A stretch of DNA of 64,000 nt from positions 16,145-80,144 of the forward strand of contig NZ_VCKX01000018.1 of NCBI RefSeq assembly GCF_005889725.1, read 5' to 3'. This DNA comes from Nonomuraea zeae (GTDB taxonomy: Bacteria > Actinomycetota > Actinomycetes > Streptosporangiales > Streptosporangiaceae). The notes beneath the pieces are model-generated. The model saw only the letters and a list, made by a program, of their open reading frames with translations. It had not been told where the DNA came from and made no database searches. The translations under genes were made by a program, and so were the position numbers. Shown piece after piece: positions 10,464 to 17,683 of this stretch. Position 1 is the stretch's first letter, and every line of letters begins with the position of its first letter.

Positions 10464-13409
10464 GTGGACGCGCGCAAGGAGCGTGAAGACCAGACCGGCA
10501 TGGACCGGCACGTGCTGGAGGACATCGCCAAGGCGGCCGTGGCACGGGTGGGCCGGGCGGCGGCCGATGAGGCGGCCGGCGAGGGTGCCGCGGCCGAGGA
10601 CGGCTCCTGGGAGCTGCGCACCCGCAGGCCGTGGACGTACGTGACACCGGCCGGCGTGGCCCGCAGGGACCAGGGCTGGAAGCTGCACGTCTCGGCGACG
10701 CCGCTGTCGGCCCCGGTGGTGCTGGCCCGCGTGGTGGAGGTGCTGGTGCGGCGGCGCTGCTCGTTCAAGTTCGCCGCGACGCTGGCCGAGCTGTCCGGCC
10801 TGGTGTCCAGGGAGCAGGACCGGGGGTCTGTGGGCAAGTTCATCACCGTCTACCCGGCCGACGACCAGGCGGCCACCGCGATCGCCGCGGAGCTGCACGC
10901 GGCCACCCTGGGCCTGCCCGGGCCGCCCATCCTGTCCGATCGCGTCTACCGGCCGGGCAGCCTGGTCCACTACCGCTACGGGGTGTTCTCCGCGCCGTCC
11001 GTCCTGGACAACGACGGCTCCTACGCCTCGCGGCTGACCGCCCCCGACGGCACGCAGGTGACCGACAAGCGCAACGCCTGGTACTCCCCGCCCTCGTGGG
11101 CGCCCTGCCCCTTCGAGTCGGGTCAGGCCCCGGTACGGGTGTCCGCGCCGGCGGCGGTGCTGCTGGCCGACAGGTTCGTGGTGCGCCAGGCCGTCCGGCA
11201 CAACGCCAAGGGCGGCGTCTACCTGGCCGAGGACCGCCACACCGGCGGGCAGGTGATCATCAAGCAGGCCCGGCCCCACGTGGGCGCCAGGCTGAGCGGC
11301 CGGGACGAGCGCGACGCGCTGCGGCACGAGTGGCGGATGCTCGACCTGTTCGGCCCGCTCGGCGTCACCGCGCGCAGGGTGCTGCTCTTCGACAAGGACG
11401 ACAACCTGTTCCTGGCCCAGGAGCGGCTGGAGGGGACCGTGCTGTCCGCCTGGGCGGGCGAGCGCAAGGCGGAGGGCACGGACCCGCACTGGCGGGAAAC
11501 GGTGCTGGCCCTGGCCCGCCGCCTGGCCGAGCTGGTCGCGACCGTGCACGAGCAGGGCTACATCGTGCGCGACCTGACCCCGAACAACGTCATCGTCACC
11601 GGGGACGGCGACTGCCGGCTGATCGACCTGGAGACCGCGGCCAAGCCCGGCACCCTGATCGGGCGGACCCACACTCCCGGGTACGCGCCCCCGGAGCAGG
11701 AGCAGGCGCCCGCCCATGGCCCCTGCCCCGGCGTCGAGGCGGACCTGTACGCCCTGGGCGCGACGGTGTTCTACCTGGTGACCGCGTGCCAGCCGATGCT
11801 GGTGGCCGATCAGGCCGGCCAGGGCAGGTCGTGGGACTCCCGGGTGCGTAGGCTGGTCGGCGTGGCCGCCGCGGGCGATCCCGTGGCGACCGAGCTGGCG
11901 CCCCTGATCCTGGGGCTGATGGCCGAGGACCCCGCCCGGCGGTGGGACCTGGCCAGAGCCCGCGAGTTCCTGTCCGGCCTGGCGACGCCCGATCAGGCGG
12001 GGGCAACCGCGCTCGGCCTGGCGGCATCCGACGAGGCCGTGGCCGCTCACCGGCTCGGCCCGGCGGTGCCTGATGGGGCCGGGGCCGCTCGCTGGCTCGG
12101 CCCGGCGGTGCCCGATGAGGCCGGGCCCGCTCACCGGCCTGACGCGGCGGTGCCCGGTGGGGCCGCGCTCGGCCCGGTCGAGCAGGACCGGTTGCTGCGC
12201 GACGGCCTGACGTACACGCTGCGCACCATGTCCGCGGGCAGCGGCGGCGCGCGGCTGTGGCCCGCCATCGGGTACGGCGCCAACGCCGACCCCTGCGGCG
12301 TGCAGTACGGCGCGGCCGGCGTGCTCGACATGATGGCCTCCCTGCTGGGGCCCGAGGCCACGCACCTGCCGCAGGACCTGCGCGCCCACCTCACGACCGG
12401 TCTGCGCGACGGCGCGAGCTGGATGATCCGCCGCCTCGCGAGCGAGCACCGCCCCTCACCGGGCCTGTACTTCGGCCGGGCCGGCATGGCCTGGGCCCTG
12501 CACGCGGCGGGCGCGGCGCTGGACGACCACGACGTGCGCTCGGCGGGCCTCGACCTCGCTCTCGGCCTGCCCGTCAGCTGGCCGAACCCGGACATCTGCC
12601 ATGGCCTGGCCGGTACGGGGACGGCGCTGCTGCACCTGTGGCACGCCACCGGCGACCCGGCGTTCCGCGACCGGGCGAGCGCGTGCGCCGACGAGCTGCT
12701 CGCCGTCGCGCGGCGCACCCCGGACACGGTGCTGTGGACCATTCCCAAGGATTTCGACTCCGGGCTGGCGGGCGTGACGCACTACGGTTTCGCGCACGGC
12801 GTCGCCGGGATCGGGGCGTACCTGCTGGCGGCCGGCGTCGCGCTCGGCCGGGAGGACTGCCTGGAGACGGCCGTCACCGCCGGCCGCACCCTGATGGACG
12901 CGGCCGACTACCACGGCGAGGCGGCCTGGTGGGGTGAGGGCCCGCACGGCGGGGCGAAGATGCCCCACTGGTGCAACGGATCCTCCGGGATCGGCACGTT
13001 CCTGGTGCGGCTGCACGCGACCACCGGCGACCGGCAGGCGCTGGAGGTGGCCAGGGCCGCCGCCGCGGCCGTGCACGGCCACCGGCTGCGCTCCGGCACC
13101 GCCGCCTGCCACGGCCTGGCCGGAGACGGGCAGTTCCTGCTGGACCTGGCCGAGCTGGCCGGCGAGCCGGTCTACCGGGAGCAGGCCGAGGAGCTGGCCG
13201 CCGTGCTGTGGGCGCGTGCCACCCTGCGCGACGGGCTGCTCGTGGTGCCCGACGAGAACGCGCTCGACGTGACGTTCGGCTGGAACACCGGCCTGGCCGG
13301 CGTGCTCGCCTTCCTGCTGCGGCTGCGCCACGGCGGCGCCCGTCCCTGGATGGCCGACGCCCCGATCCTCGCGCCCAGGGCGCTCGCGACCGCAGGCGGC
13401 CGGGCATGA
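10464..13409 (+). CDS. lanL: LanL-type lanthipeptide synthetase (lyase-kinase-cyclase)
   Basis: 981-residue enzyme that phosphorylates and eliminates Ser/Thr in precursor peptides, then adds Cys to form (methyl)lanthionine rings. The OspF-like lyase region (about 1-225) has W-K-L-H-V-S-A-T, S-F-K-F-A and G-K-F-I-T-V-Y. The kinase (about 232-505) has K267 in V-I-I-K, D370 in V-R-D-L-T-P-N-N and D388 in L-I-D-L-E. The cyclase (about 572-960) carries all LanC zinc-site motifs: H778 in G-F-A-H-G, C837 in W-C-N-G, C882-H883 in C-H-G. Class III LanKC enzymes lack these ligands, so the protein fits class IV. Kinase and cyclase are joined by a 14-residue tandem repeat. GTG at 10464 has CAGGGGG seven bases upstream. 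Its stop overlaps the protease start. Confidence 0.93.
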   Translation: MDARKEREDQTGMDRHVLEDIAKAAVARVGRAAADEAAGEGAAAEDGSWELRTRRPWTYVTPAGVARRDQGWKLHVSATPLSAPVVLARVVEVLVRRRCSFKFAATLAELSGLVSREQDRGSVGKFITVYPADDQAATAIAAELHAATLGLPGPPILSDRVYRPGSLVHYRYGVFSAPSVLDNDGSYASRLTAPDGTQVTDKRNAWYSPPSWAPCPFESGQAPVRVSAPAAVLLADRFVVRQAVRHNAKGGVYLAEDRHTGGQVIIKQARPHVGARLSGRDERDALRHEWRMLDLFGPLGVTARRVLLFDKDDNLFLAQERLEGTVLSAWAGERKAEGTDPHWRETVLALARRLAELVATVHEQGYIVRDLTPNNVIVTGDGDCRLIDLETAAKPGTLIGRTHTPGYAPPEQEQAPAHGPCPGVEADLYALGATVFYLVTACQPMLVADQAGQGRSWDSRVRRLVGVAAAGDPVATELAPLILGLMAEDPARRWDLARAREFLSGLATPDQAGATALGLAASDEAVAAHRLGPAVPDGAGAARWLGPAVPDEAGPAHRPDAAVPGGAALGPVEQDRLLRDGLTYTLRTMSAGSGGARLWPAIGYGANADPCGVQYGAAGVLDMMASLLGPEATHLPQDLRAHLTTGLRDGASWMIRRLASEHRPSPGLYFGRAGMAWALHAAGAALDDHDVRSAGLDLALGLPVSWPNPDICHGLAGTGTALLHLWHATGDPAFRDRASACADELLAVARRTPDTVLWTIPKDFDSGLAGVTHYGFAHGVAGIGAYLLAAGVALGREDCLETAVTAGRTLMDAADYHGEAAWWGEGPHGGAKMPHWCNGSSGIGTFLVRLHATTGDRQALEVARAAAAAVHGHRLRSGTAACHGLAGDGQFLLDLAELAGEPVYREQAEELAAVLWARATLRDGLLVVPDENALDVTFGWNTGLAGVLAFLLRLRHGGARPWMADAPILAPRALATAGGRA
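12000..12167 (+). repeat. 42-bp tandem repeat in the kinase-cyclase linker
   Basis: Three recognisable 42-bp units (12042-12083, 12084-12125, 12126-12167), preceded by a degenerate fourth, encode 14-residue Ala/Pro/Gly-rich repeats around L-G-P-A-V-P-D-x-A-G. They lie between the kinase and cyclase domains and read as a flexible spacer. Units 1 and 2 are the most alike at DNA level, suggesting recent duplication. Confidence 0.8.
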
Positions 13410-15211
13410 CGAGCATCCCGACCACCATGGAGATCAGGCGGATCAGCTTCCGGTTCTCCGGCAACGGGCACTACGCCACCTGCCTGGCCGCGTACGGACA
13501 GGACCGGCTCATGCCCGAGCTGTGGGACCTCACCGGACCCGCGCCGCGGCCACGCCTGCTGCCCACCAGGGACGGCGAGAGCGCCTGGACGCTCCCGCTG
13601 CCGACCGGGGCCGGCGACGTGCTGCTGTGCCGCCACGGCAGGGGTTCCGCGCGGCTGCTGCTCGCCGTGCCGGGAGCGGACGGCGCGGCGGAGGAGTACG
13701 AGCTGCTCGCGCTGCGCGGCAAGGGGCTCAGGCTCATCGCCGGCGGCGCGCCGGGCACCACCGCCCTGCTGTTCGAGAGCGGCGAGAACGGGCGCACCAC
13801 GGTGTGGCGGGTGTCCGGGCGCGCCGAACGCCCCGAGCCGGTCGCCGAGCTGGCCGGTGCGGCCGGCGGCGGGGTCTGGCTCGACGACGCCGGCCGGCGG
13901 CTCGCGCTGGCCCGCCCGGAGCCCGGCTCCGGCGGCCCGCTCGTCCTCGATCTCGCCACCGGTCTCTCCGCGCCGCTCGACGGGCTCGCGGACGACGAGC
14001 ACCTGCTCATGGCGGCGCCCCACACCGGCGTGCTGCTCACCGCGGCCCGGCGGAATGGCACGTTCCAACTCGGCGTACGGCACCGCGACGACCCGGCGCC
14101 GACGGCGTTCCCCGAGCGGCTGAACCGTATCGAGGGCACCGTCGCGCCGCTGGCCCTCGATCCTGAGGGACGGCGCCTGGCACTCTCTGCCGTCCGCCGC
14201 AGCCGCTCCCACCTGCTGCTGCACGACCTCGCGGCGGACACCACCGTCGAGGCCGCGCTGCCGGCCGGGACGCTGCAGCAGCTGGCGCGCTGGACCCCCG
14301 GCAGGCTGCACCTGCTGCACAGCACACCGGACCGCCCGCTCGGCGTGGTCACCCTGTCCGGCGAGACCGCGCCGGAGACGCCGGAGACGCCGGAGAGCCG
14401 GTGGGCTTCGGCCAGGACGGTGGACTTCGCGGGTCCGGCCGGGCCGATCGAGGCCATCGTGTACGGCGATCCGGTGGCGAGCGAGCAGCTGGTCGTGGCG
14501 CTGCACGGCGGCCCGGAGGCCGCCTGGCACTTCGGGTTCGAGCCGCTGTTCCAGCGGATGGCCGCGGCGGGCATGGCGGTGGTCGCGCCCAACCAGCGGG
14601 GAAGCACCGGCTACGGCGCCGCGCACCGCGACGCCATCCGCGACGCGTGGGGCGGCCCCGACCTCGCGGACGTCCTCCACCTGGGACGTACGCTGGCCGG
14701 CGCGCGCGGCCCCGGCCGCCGACGGCCCATGCTGTACGGCATCAGCTACGGCGCCTACCTGGCCCTGCTGGCCGCCGCCGCGGAGCCGGACCGGTGGGAC
14801 CGCGCCGCCGTCGTGGCCCCGTTCCTGTCGGGCAGGGAGCTCTACCAGGACGGACCGTCCGGCGTGCGCACGCTGCTCGACCGGCTCGGCGGACGCACCG
14901 AGCTCCACGACGGGCTCGGCCCGCGCGACCTGGCCAGGCTGGCGGACCGGATGCGCCTGCCGATCATGATCGTGCACGGCCTGCAGGACTCGACCATCCC
15001 GGTCGCCCACTCCAGGCGGCTGCACGAGCGGCTGCTGGCGGCCGGTCACCCGGTGGAGCCCGTCTACCTGGAGATCGCATCGGCCGACCACGACCCCATG
15101 GCCTCCAGCGAGGGACACCTGGTCACGAGCCGGCTCATCGCCTTCCTGAGCGAAGGCGTCACGCGGACCGCGCGGACCGCAGGACACCTCGCGTCGTCAC
15201 TGCCCGCCTAG
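13406..15211 (+). CDS. Prolyl oligopeptidase-family (S9) protease, likely leader peptidase
   Basis: 601-residue serine peptidase: a probable beta-propeller (about 1-340) followed by an alpha/beta hydrolase domain (about 350-601). The catalytic triad is visible as S447 in G-I-S-Y-G, D528 in H-G-L-Q-D-S and H562 in A-D-H-D-P. The oxyanion region N-Q-R-G-S-T-G-Y-G is also typical of S9 enzymes. It starts within the stop codon of the synthetase (ATGA), so the two are coupled, and the precursor genes follow. S9 enzymes such as FlaP and AplP remove leaders in class III lanthipeptide clusters, and the same job is inferred here. No signal peptide is seen, so it should act in the cytoplasm before export. 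Confidence 0.9.
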   Translation: MTSIPTTMEIRRISFRFSGNGHYATCLAAYGQDRLMPELWDLTGPAPRPRLLPTRDGESAWTLPLPTGAGDVLLCRHGRGSARLLLAVPGADGAAEEYELLALRGKGLRLIAGGAPGTTALLFESGENGRTTVWRVSGRAERPEPVAELAGAAGGGVWLDDAGRRLALARPEPGSGGPLVLDLATGLSAPLDGLADDEHLLMAAPHTGVLLTAARRNGTFQLGVRHRDDPAPTAFPERLNRIEGTVAPLALDPEGRRLALSAVRRSRSHLLLHDLAADTTVEAALPAGTLQQLARWTPGRLHLLHSTPDRPLGVVTLSGETAPETPETPESRWASARTVDFAGPAGPIEAIVYGDPVASEQLVVALHGGPEAAWHFGFEPLFQRMAAAGMAVVAPNQRGSTGYGAAHRDAIRDAWGGPDLADVLHLGRTLAGARGPGRRRPMLYGISYGAYLALLAAAAEPDRWDRAAVVAPFLSGRELYQDGPSGVRTLLDRLGGRTELHDGLGPRDLARLADRMRLPIMIVHGLQDSTIPVAHSRRLHERLLAAGHPVEPVYLEIASADHDPMASSEGHLVTSRLIAFLSEGVTRTARTAGHLASSLPA

Positions 15212-15264
15212 CGCGGGCTCACAGACTCCGGCCCGATCGCCGTCGGCGCGGGCCGGCGCACGAA

Positions 15265-15284
15265 GCCGCCTGGAACCGGGCGGC
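15265..15284 (+). other. Stem-loop before precursor gene 1
   Basis: GCCGCC (15265-15270) pairs with GGCGGC (15279-15284) across an 8-base loop, ending 18 bases before the ribosome site of the first precursor gene. It may be a weak terminator after the protease, or an RNA processing or stabilising element; no T-run follows. Confidence 0.4.
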
Positions 15285-15315
15285 CCGACCTGGAAATCAC
15301 GAAAGGAGAACCGTC

Positions 15316-15435
15316 ATGGAGCTCGACATCAACGCCCTGGACATGCTCCCGGCCGCCGACGAGTCGTCCCTGTGGCCTTGCCTCATCACCTGTGAGGTCA
15401 AGACCTGCAAGGACAGCTGCTGGATCACCATCTGA
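15316..15435 (+). CDS. Lanthipeptide precursor peptide 1
   Basis: 39-residue precursor with ribosome site AAAGGAGAA (15302-15310). The leader (about residues 1-16) is shared with the two next genes: M-E-L-D-I-N-A-L-D-M-L-P-A-A-D-E. The core (about 17-39) contains four Cys at 22, 26, 31 and 35. Each of the last three is directly preceded by Thr or Ser (T25-C26, T30-C31, S34-C35), and the core ends W-I-T-I. Ser/Thr for dehydration are S17, S18, T25, T30, S34 and T38. No similarity to a named lanthipeptide was recognised. It is followed by the other two precursors and then by the export genes. Confidence 0.9.
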   Translation: MELDINALDMLPAADESSLWPCLITCEVKTCKDSCWITI

Positions 15436-15449
15436 CCGAGTCACCGACA

Positions 15450-15472
15450 CCGCCACGGTAGCCACCGGGCGG
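15450..15472 (+). other. Stem-loop before precursor gene 2
   Basis: CCGCC (15450-15454) pairs with GGCGG (15468-15472) in the gap between precursor genes 1 and 2, just before the ribosome site AAAAAGGAGAAA. It is weaker than the stem-loop before gene 3, but sits in the same relative place. Confidence 0.35.
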
Positions 15473-15494
15473 AGGAACAAAAAGGAGAAACACC

Positions 15495-15611
15495 ATGGAA
15501 ATCGACGTCAAGGCTCTCGACATGCTCCCCGCCGACGAGGAGTCCTCGCTGCGGTCCTGCTGGGTCACGTGCTTCGTCTCGTGCAACTACAGCTGCCTCG
15601 TCACCATCTGA
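15495..15611 (+). CDS. Lanthipeptide precursor peptide 2
   Basis: 38-residue precursor with the shared leader (M-E-I-D-V-K-A-L-D-M-L-P-A-D-E-E). Its core has four Cys at 22, 26, 30 and 34, an exact period of four, each directly preceded by Ser or Thr (S21, T25, S29, S33). S17 and T37 flank the array. It is therefore the most regular of the three: a Ser/Thr lies five residues before every Cys and also three residues after every Cys. The ribosome site AAAAAGGAGAAA is strong. The core ends L-V-T-I, like W-I-T-I in precursor 1. Confidence 0.9.
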   Translation: MEIDVKALDMLPADEESSLRSCWVTCFVSCNYSCLVTI

Positions 15612-15626
15612 CGCAGTCCCCGTTAT

Positions 15627-15648
15627 CGCCCCGGCAGTGACCGGGGCG
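15627..15648 (+). other. Stem-loop before precursor gene 3
   Basis: CGCCCCGG (15627-15634) and CCGGGGCG (15641-15648) form a perfect 8-bp stem with a 6-base loop. It is followed at once by GGAGAAGGAGAA, the ribosome site of precursor 3. Its place between precursor genes suggests an RNA stability or processing element and not a strong terminator, as no T-run follows. Confidence 0.55.
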
Positions 15649-15666
15649 GTGGAGAAGGAGAACTCA

Positions 15667-15801
15667 ATGGAACTCGACGTCAAGGCGCTGGACATGCTCC
15701 CGGCCGCCGAAGAGTCCTGGCTGTGGCCCTGCACGCTCACTTGCTTCGGCATGACGTGCGAGGGCGATGAGACCTGTTTCATCACCCTCAGCCTGTCCTA
15801 G
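15667..15801 (+). CDS. Lanthipeptide precursor peptide 3
   Basis: 44-residue precursor with the same leader (M-E-L-D-V-K-A-L-D-M-L-P-A-A-E-E). Core Cys are at 22, 26, 31 and 37; the last three are preceded by Thr (T25, T30, T36), and spacing widens from four to five to six. The core ends F-I-T-L-S-L-S, so it has a longer tail than the other two. Extra acidic residues occur in the last loop (E-G-D-E). Ribosome site GGAGAAGGAGAA is just upstream. A block of four palindromic repeats follows the stop codon. Confidence 0.9.
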   Translation: MELDVKALDMLPAAEESWLWPCTLTCFGMTCEGDETCFITLSLS

Positions 15802-15810
15802 TCCCCGGTC

Positions 15811-15915
15811 GGCCGATCGGCTCGCTCCACAGAGGCCGATCGGCCCCACCTGACAGAGATCCGGCCGATCGGCCCAACCGTAGAGACCCGGCTGATCGGC
15901 CTCACCCCCGTAGAG
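15811..15915 (+). repeat. Four palindromic repeats between precursor 3 and exporter genes
   Basis: The 10-bp palindrome GCCGATCGGC occurs at 15812-15821, 15835-15844 and 15864-15873, with a one-base variant (GCTGATCGGC) at 15891-15900. Copies are 23, 29 and 27 bp apart and are embedded in a longer degenerate unit that ends in CAGAGA or TAGAGA. The array fills most of the 127-bp gap before the exporter gene. Possible roles are transcript processing or attenuation separating abundant precursor mRNA from exporter mRNA, or protein binding. Confidence 0.85.
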
Positions 15916-15928
15916 ATGGAGAGAAAGG

Positions 15929-17683
15929 ATGTCAGATCCCGTGTCGGGCACCGCCGGAGAGCAGGTGACGCACAGGCACGGCGACCGCCTTCTCGCCTCC
16001 CTCGCCCGGCGGGCCTGGCGGCCGCTGGCCGTGGTCGCCGCAGGGACCGCCGCCGGCTCGGCCGCGACCCTGGCCATGCCCGCGCTGCTGGCCGCCGCGG
16101 TGGACGGCGTGCTCTCGGGCCAGGACGTCCTCCCCGCGGCGGCGCTGCTGGCCCTGGTCCTGGCCGTGCTCACCCTCGCCGACCTGGCGCGCGCCATCGC
16201 GGGCGCCGCCTCCAACGCCTCCGGCACCGCGGCGCTGCGCCTGCGGTTCACCGACCACCTGCTGCGCCTGGGGGCCGGCGAGGCCCGCAGGTTCCCGGCC
16301 GGGGAGCTGGCCAACCGGCTGGTGAGCAACACCGCCACCGCCGGGCACGTCCCGCTGACCCTGCTGGACACCGTCGCCGCGCTCGTCACCGCGGTGGGCG
16401 GGATCACCGCGCTCTTCCTCATCGACTGGCGGACCGGGGTCGCCTTCGTGGCCGGCGTGCCCGTGGCGCTGGCCGTCATCCTCTTCTTCGTCACCCGGAT
16501 GTCCGGGCTGTACGACCGCTACCAGGAGGCGCAGGGCCGGCTCGCCGCGCGTCTCACCGACACCCTGGCGGGCATCCGTACGGTGCGCGCCTCGGGCACC
16601 GCCGGCCGCGAGATCGACCGCGTGCTCGCCCCGCTGCCCGCGCTCTCCGAGGCCGGGCACGCCCTGTGGCGGACCCAGGCCCGCGGCGTGTGGCGGATCG
16701 GCCTGGTGCTGCCGCTCATCGAGGTGGCGGTGCTCGCCGTGGCGGGCCTCGGCGTCGTGGACGGCCGCCTGGCCCCCGGGCAACTGCTGGCCGTGGCCGC
16801 CTACGCCGCGCTGGGCCTGTCGTTCATCGAGCAGGTCGACACCGCGATGAGCGTGGCCCAGGCCCGCTCGGCGGCCCGCCGCCTCTGCCAGGTGCTGGCG
16901 CTGCCCGCGCAGGTCCCCGGCACGCGCCCGGCGCCCGACGGCCCGGGGGCGCTGTCGTTCCGCGGCGTCACCGTGACGCGGGACGGCGCCCGGCTGCTCG
17001 ACGACCTCGACCTGGACATCCCCGCAGGACTGCTGACCGCCGTCGTCGGGCCGTCCGGCGCGGGCAAGACGACGCTGGCCATGGTGGCGGGCCGGCTGCT
17101 CGACCCCGACCGCGGGCAGGTGTCGCTCGACGGCCGGGCGCTGGCCGAGATCGCCTCCTTGACCGACGTCGTCGCCTACGCCTTCGAACGTCCCGCGCTC
17201 CTCGGCGGTGACCTCGCCGCCGCCATCGCCTACGGCCGGCCGGGGACCGGCCGCGCGGCCGTGCGGGAGGCCGCCGCCGCGGCCCGCGTGGACGACGTCA
17301 TCCGCCGGCTGCCGAAGGGGTACGACACCCCGGCGGACGGCGTGCCCCTGTCCGGCGGCGAGCTCCAGCGGCTCGGCCTGGCCCGCGCACTCGTCCGGCA
17401 CGCCCGGGTGACCGTGCTCGACGACGCCACCTCCAGCCTCGACACCGCGACGGAAGCCCAGGTGACCCGCGCGCTCGTGGACGGGATGCGCGGACGGACC
17501 CGCCTGGTCATCGCACATCGGGTGACCACCGCCGCCCGCGCCGACCTGGTCGTCTGGCTGGAGAACGGCCGGGTCCGCGCGCGGGGCACGCACCAGGAGC
17601 TCTGGACCGACCCGGCCTACCGCGCGCTGTTCGCCACCCTGCCGACCGTTGGGGAGGAAGAGCCGTGTCCGGTGCTGCTCTGA
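15929..17683 (+). CDS. ABC exporter subunit 1 (degenerate-site half)
   Basis: 584-residue membrane-ATPase fusion, first half of a heterodimeric exporter for the processed lanthipeptides (compare RamA/RamB of the SapB cluster). About six helices occupy residues 25-310. The ATPase domain has Walker A G-P-S-G-A-G-K-T-T, signature L-S-G-G-E-L-Q-R and Walker B V-L-D-D-A-T-S, in which the catalytic Glu is replaced by Asp. With the partner's altered signature this gives one weak and one competent ATP site, as in known heterodimeric exporters. GGAGA lies six bases before the ATG. The end overlaps the partner gene by 19 bp. Confidence 0.9.
   Translation: MSDPVSGTAGEQVTHRHGDRLLASLARRAWRPLAVVAAGTAAGSAATLAMPALLAAAVDGVLSGQDVLPAAALLALVLAVLTLADLARAIAGAASNASGTAALRLRFTDHLLRLGAGEARRFPAGELANRLVSNTATAGHVPLTLLDTVAALVTAVGGITALFLIDWRTGVAFVAGVPVALAVILFFVTRMSGLYDRYQEAQGRLAARLTDTLAGIRTVRASGTAGREIDRVLAPLPALSEAGHALWRTQARGVWRIGLVLPLIEVAVLAVAGLGVVDGRLAPGQLLAVAAYAALGLSFIEQVDTAMSVAQARSAARRLCQVLALPAQVPGTRPAPDGPGALSFRGVTVTRDGARLLDDLDLDIPAGLLTAVVGPSGAGKTTLAMVAGRLLDPDRGQVSLDGRALAEIASLTDVVAYAFERPALLGGDLAAAIAYGRPGTGRAAVREAAAAARVDDVIRRLPKGYDTPADGVPLSGGELQRLGLARALVRHARVTVLDDATSSLDTATEAQVTRALVDGMRGRTRLVIAHRVTTAARADLVVWLENGRVRARGTHQELWTDPAYRALFATLPTVGEEEPCPVLL

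Noticed and set aside
12971..13405. Longer N-terminus for the S9 protease
   Set aside because: It would overlap 430 bp of the synthetase out of frame and is Arg/Pro-rich; the ATGA overlap at 13406 gives a normal protein.
15811..15915. CRISPR array
   Set aside because: Units are short, imperfect, palindromic and spaced irregularly with related spacers; there are no cas genes.
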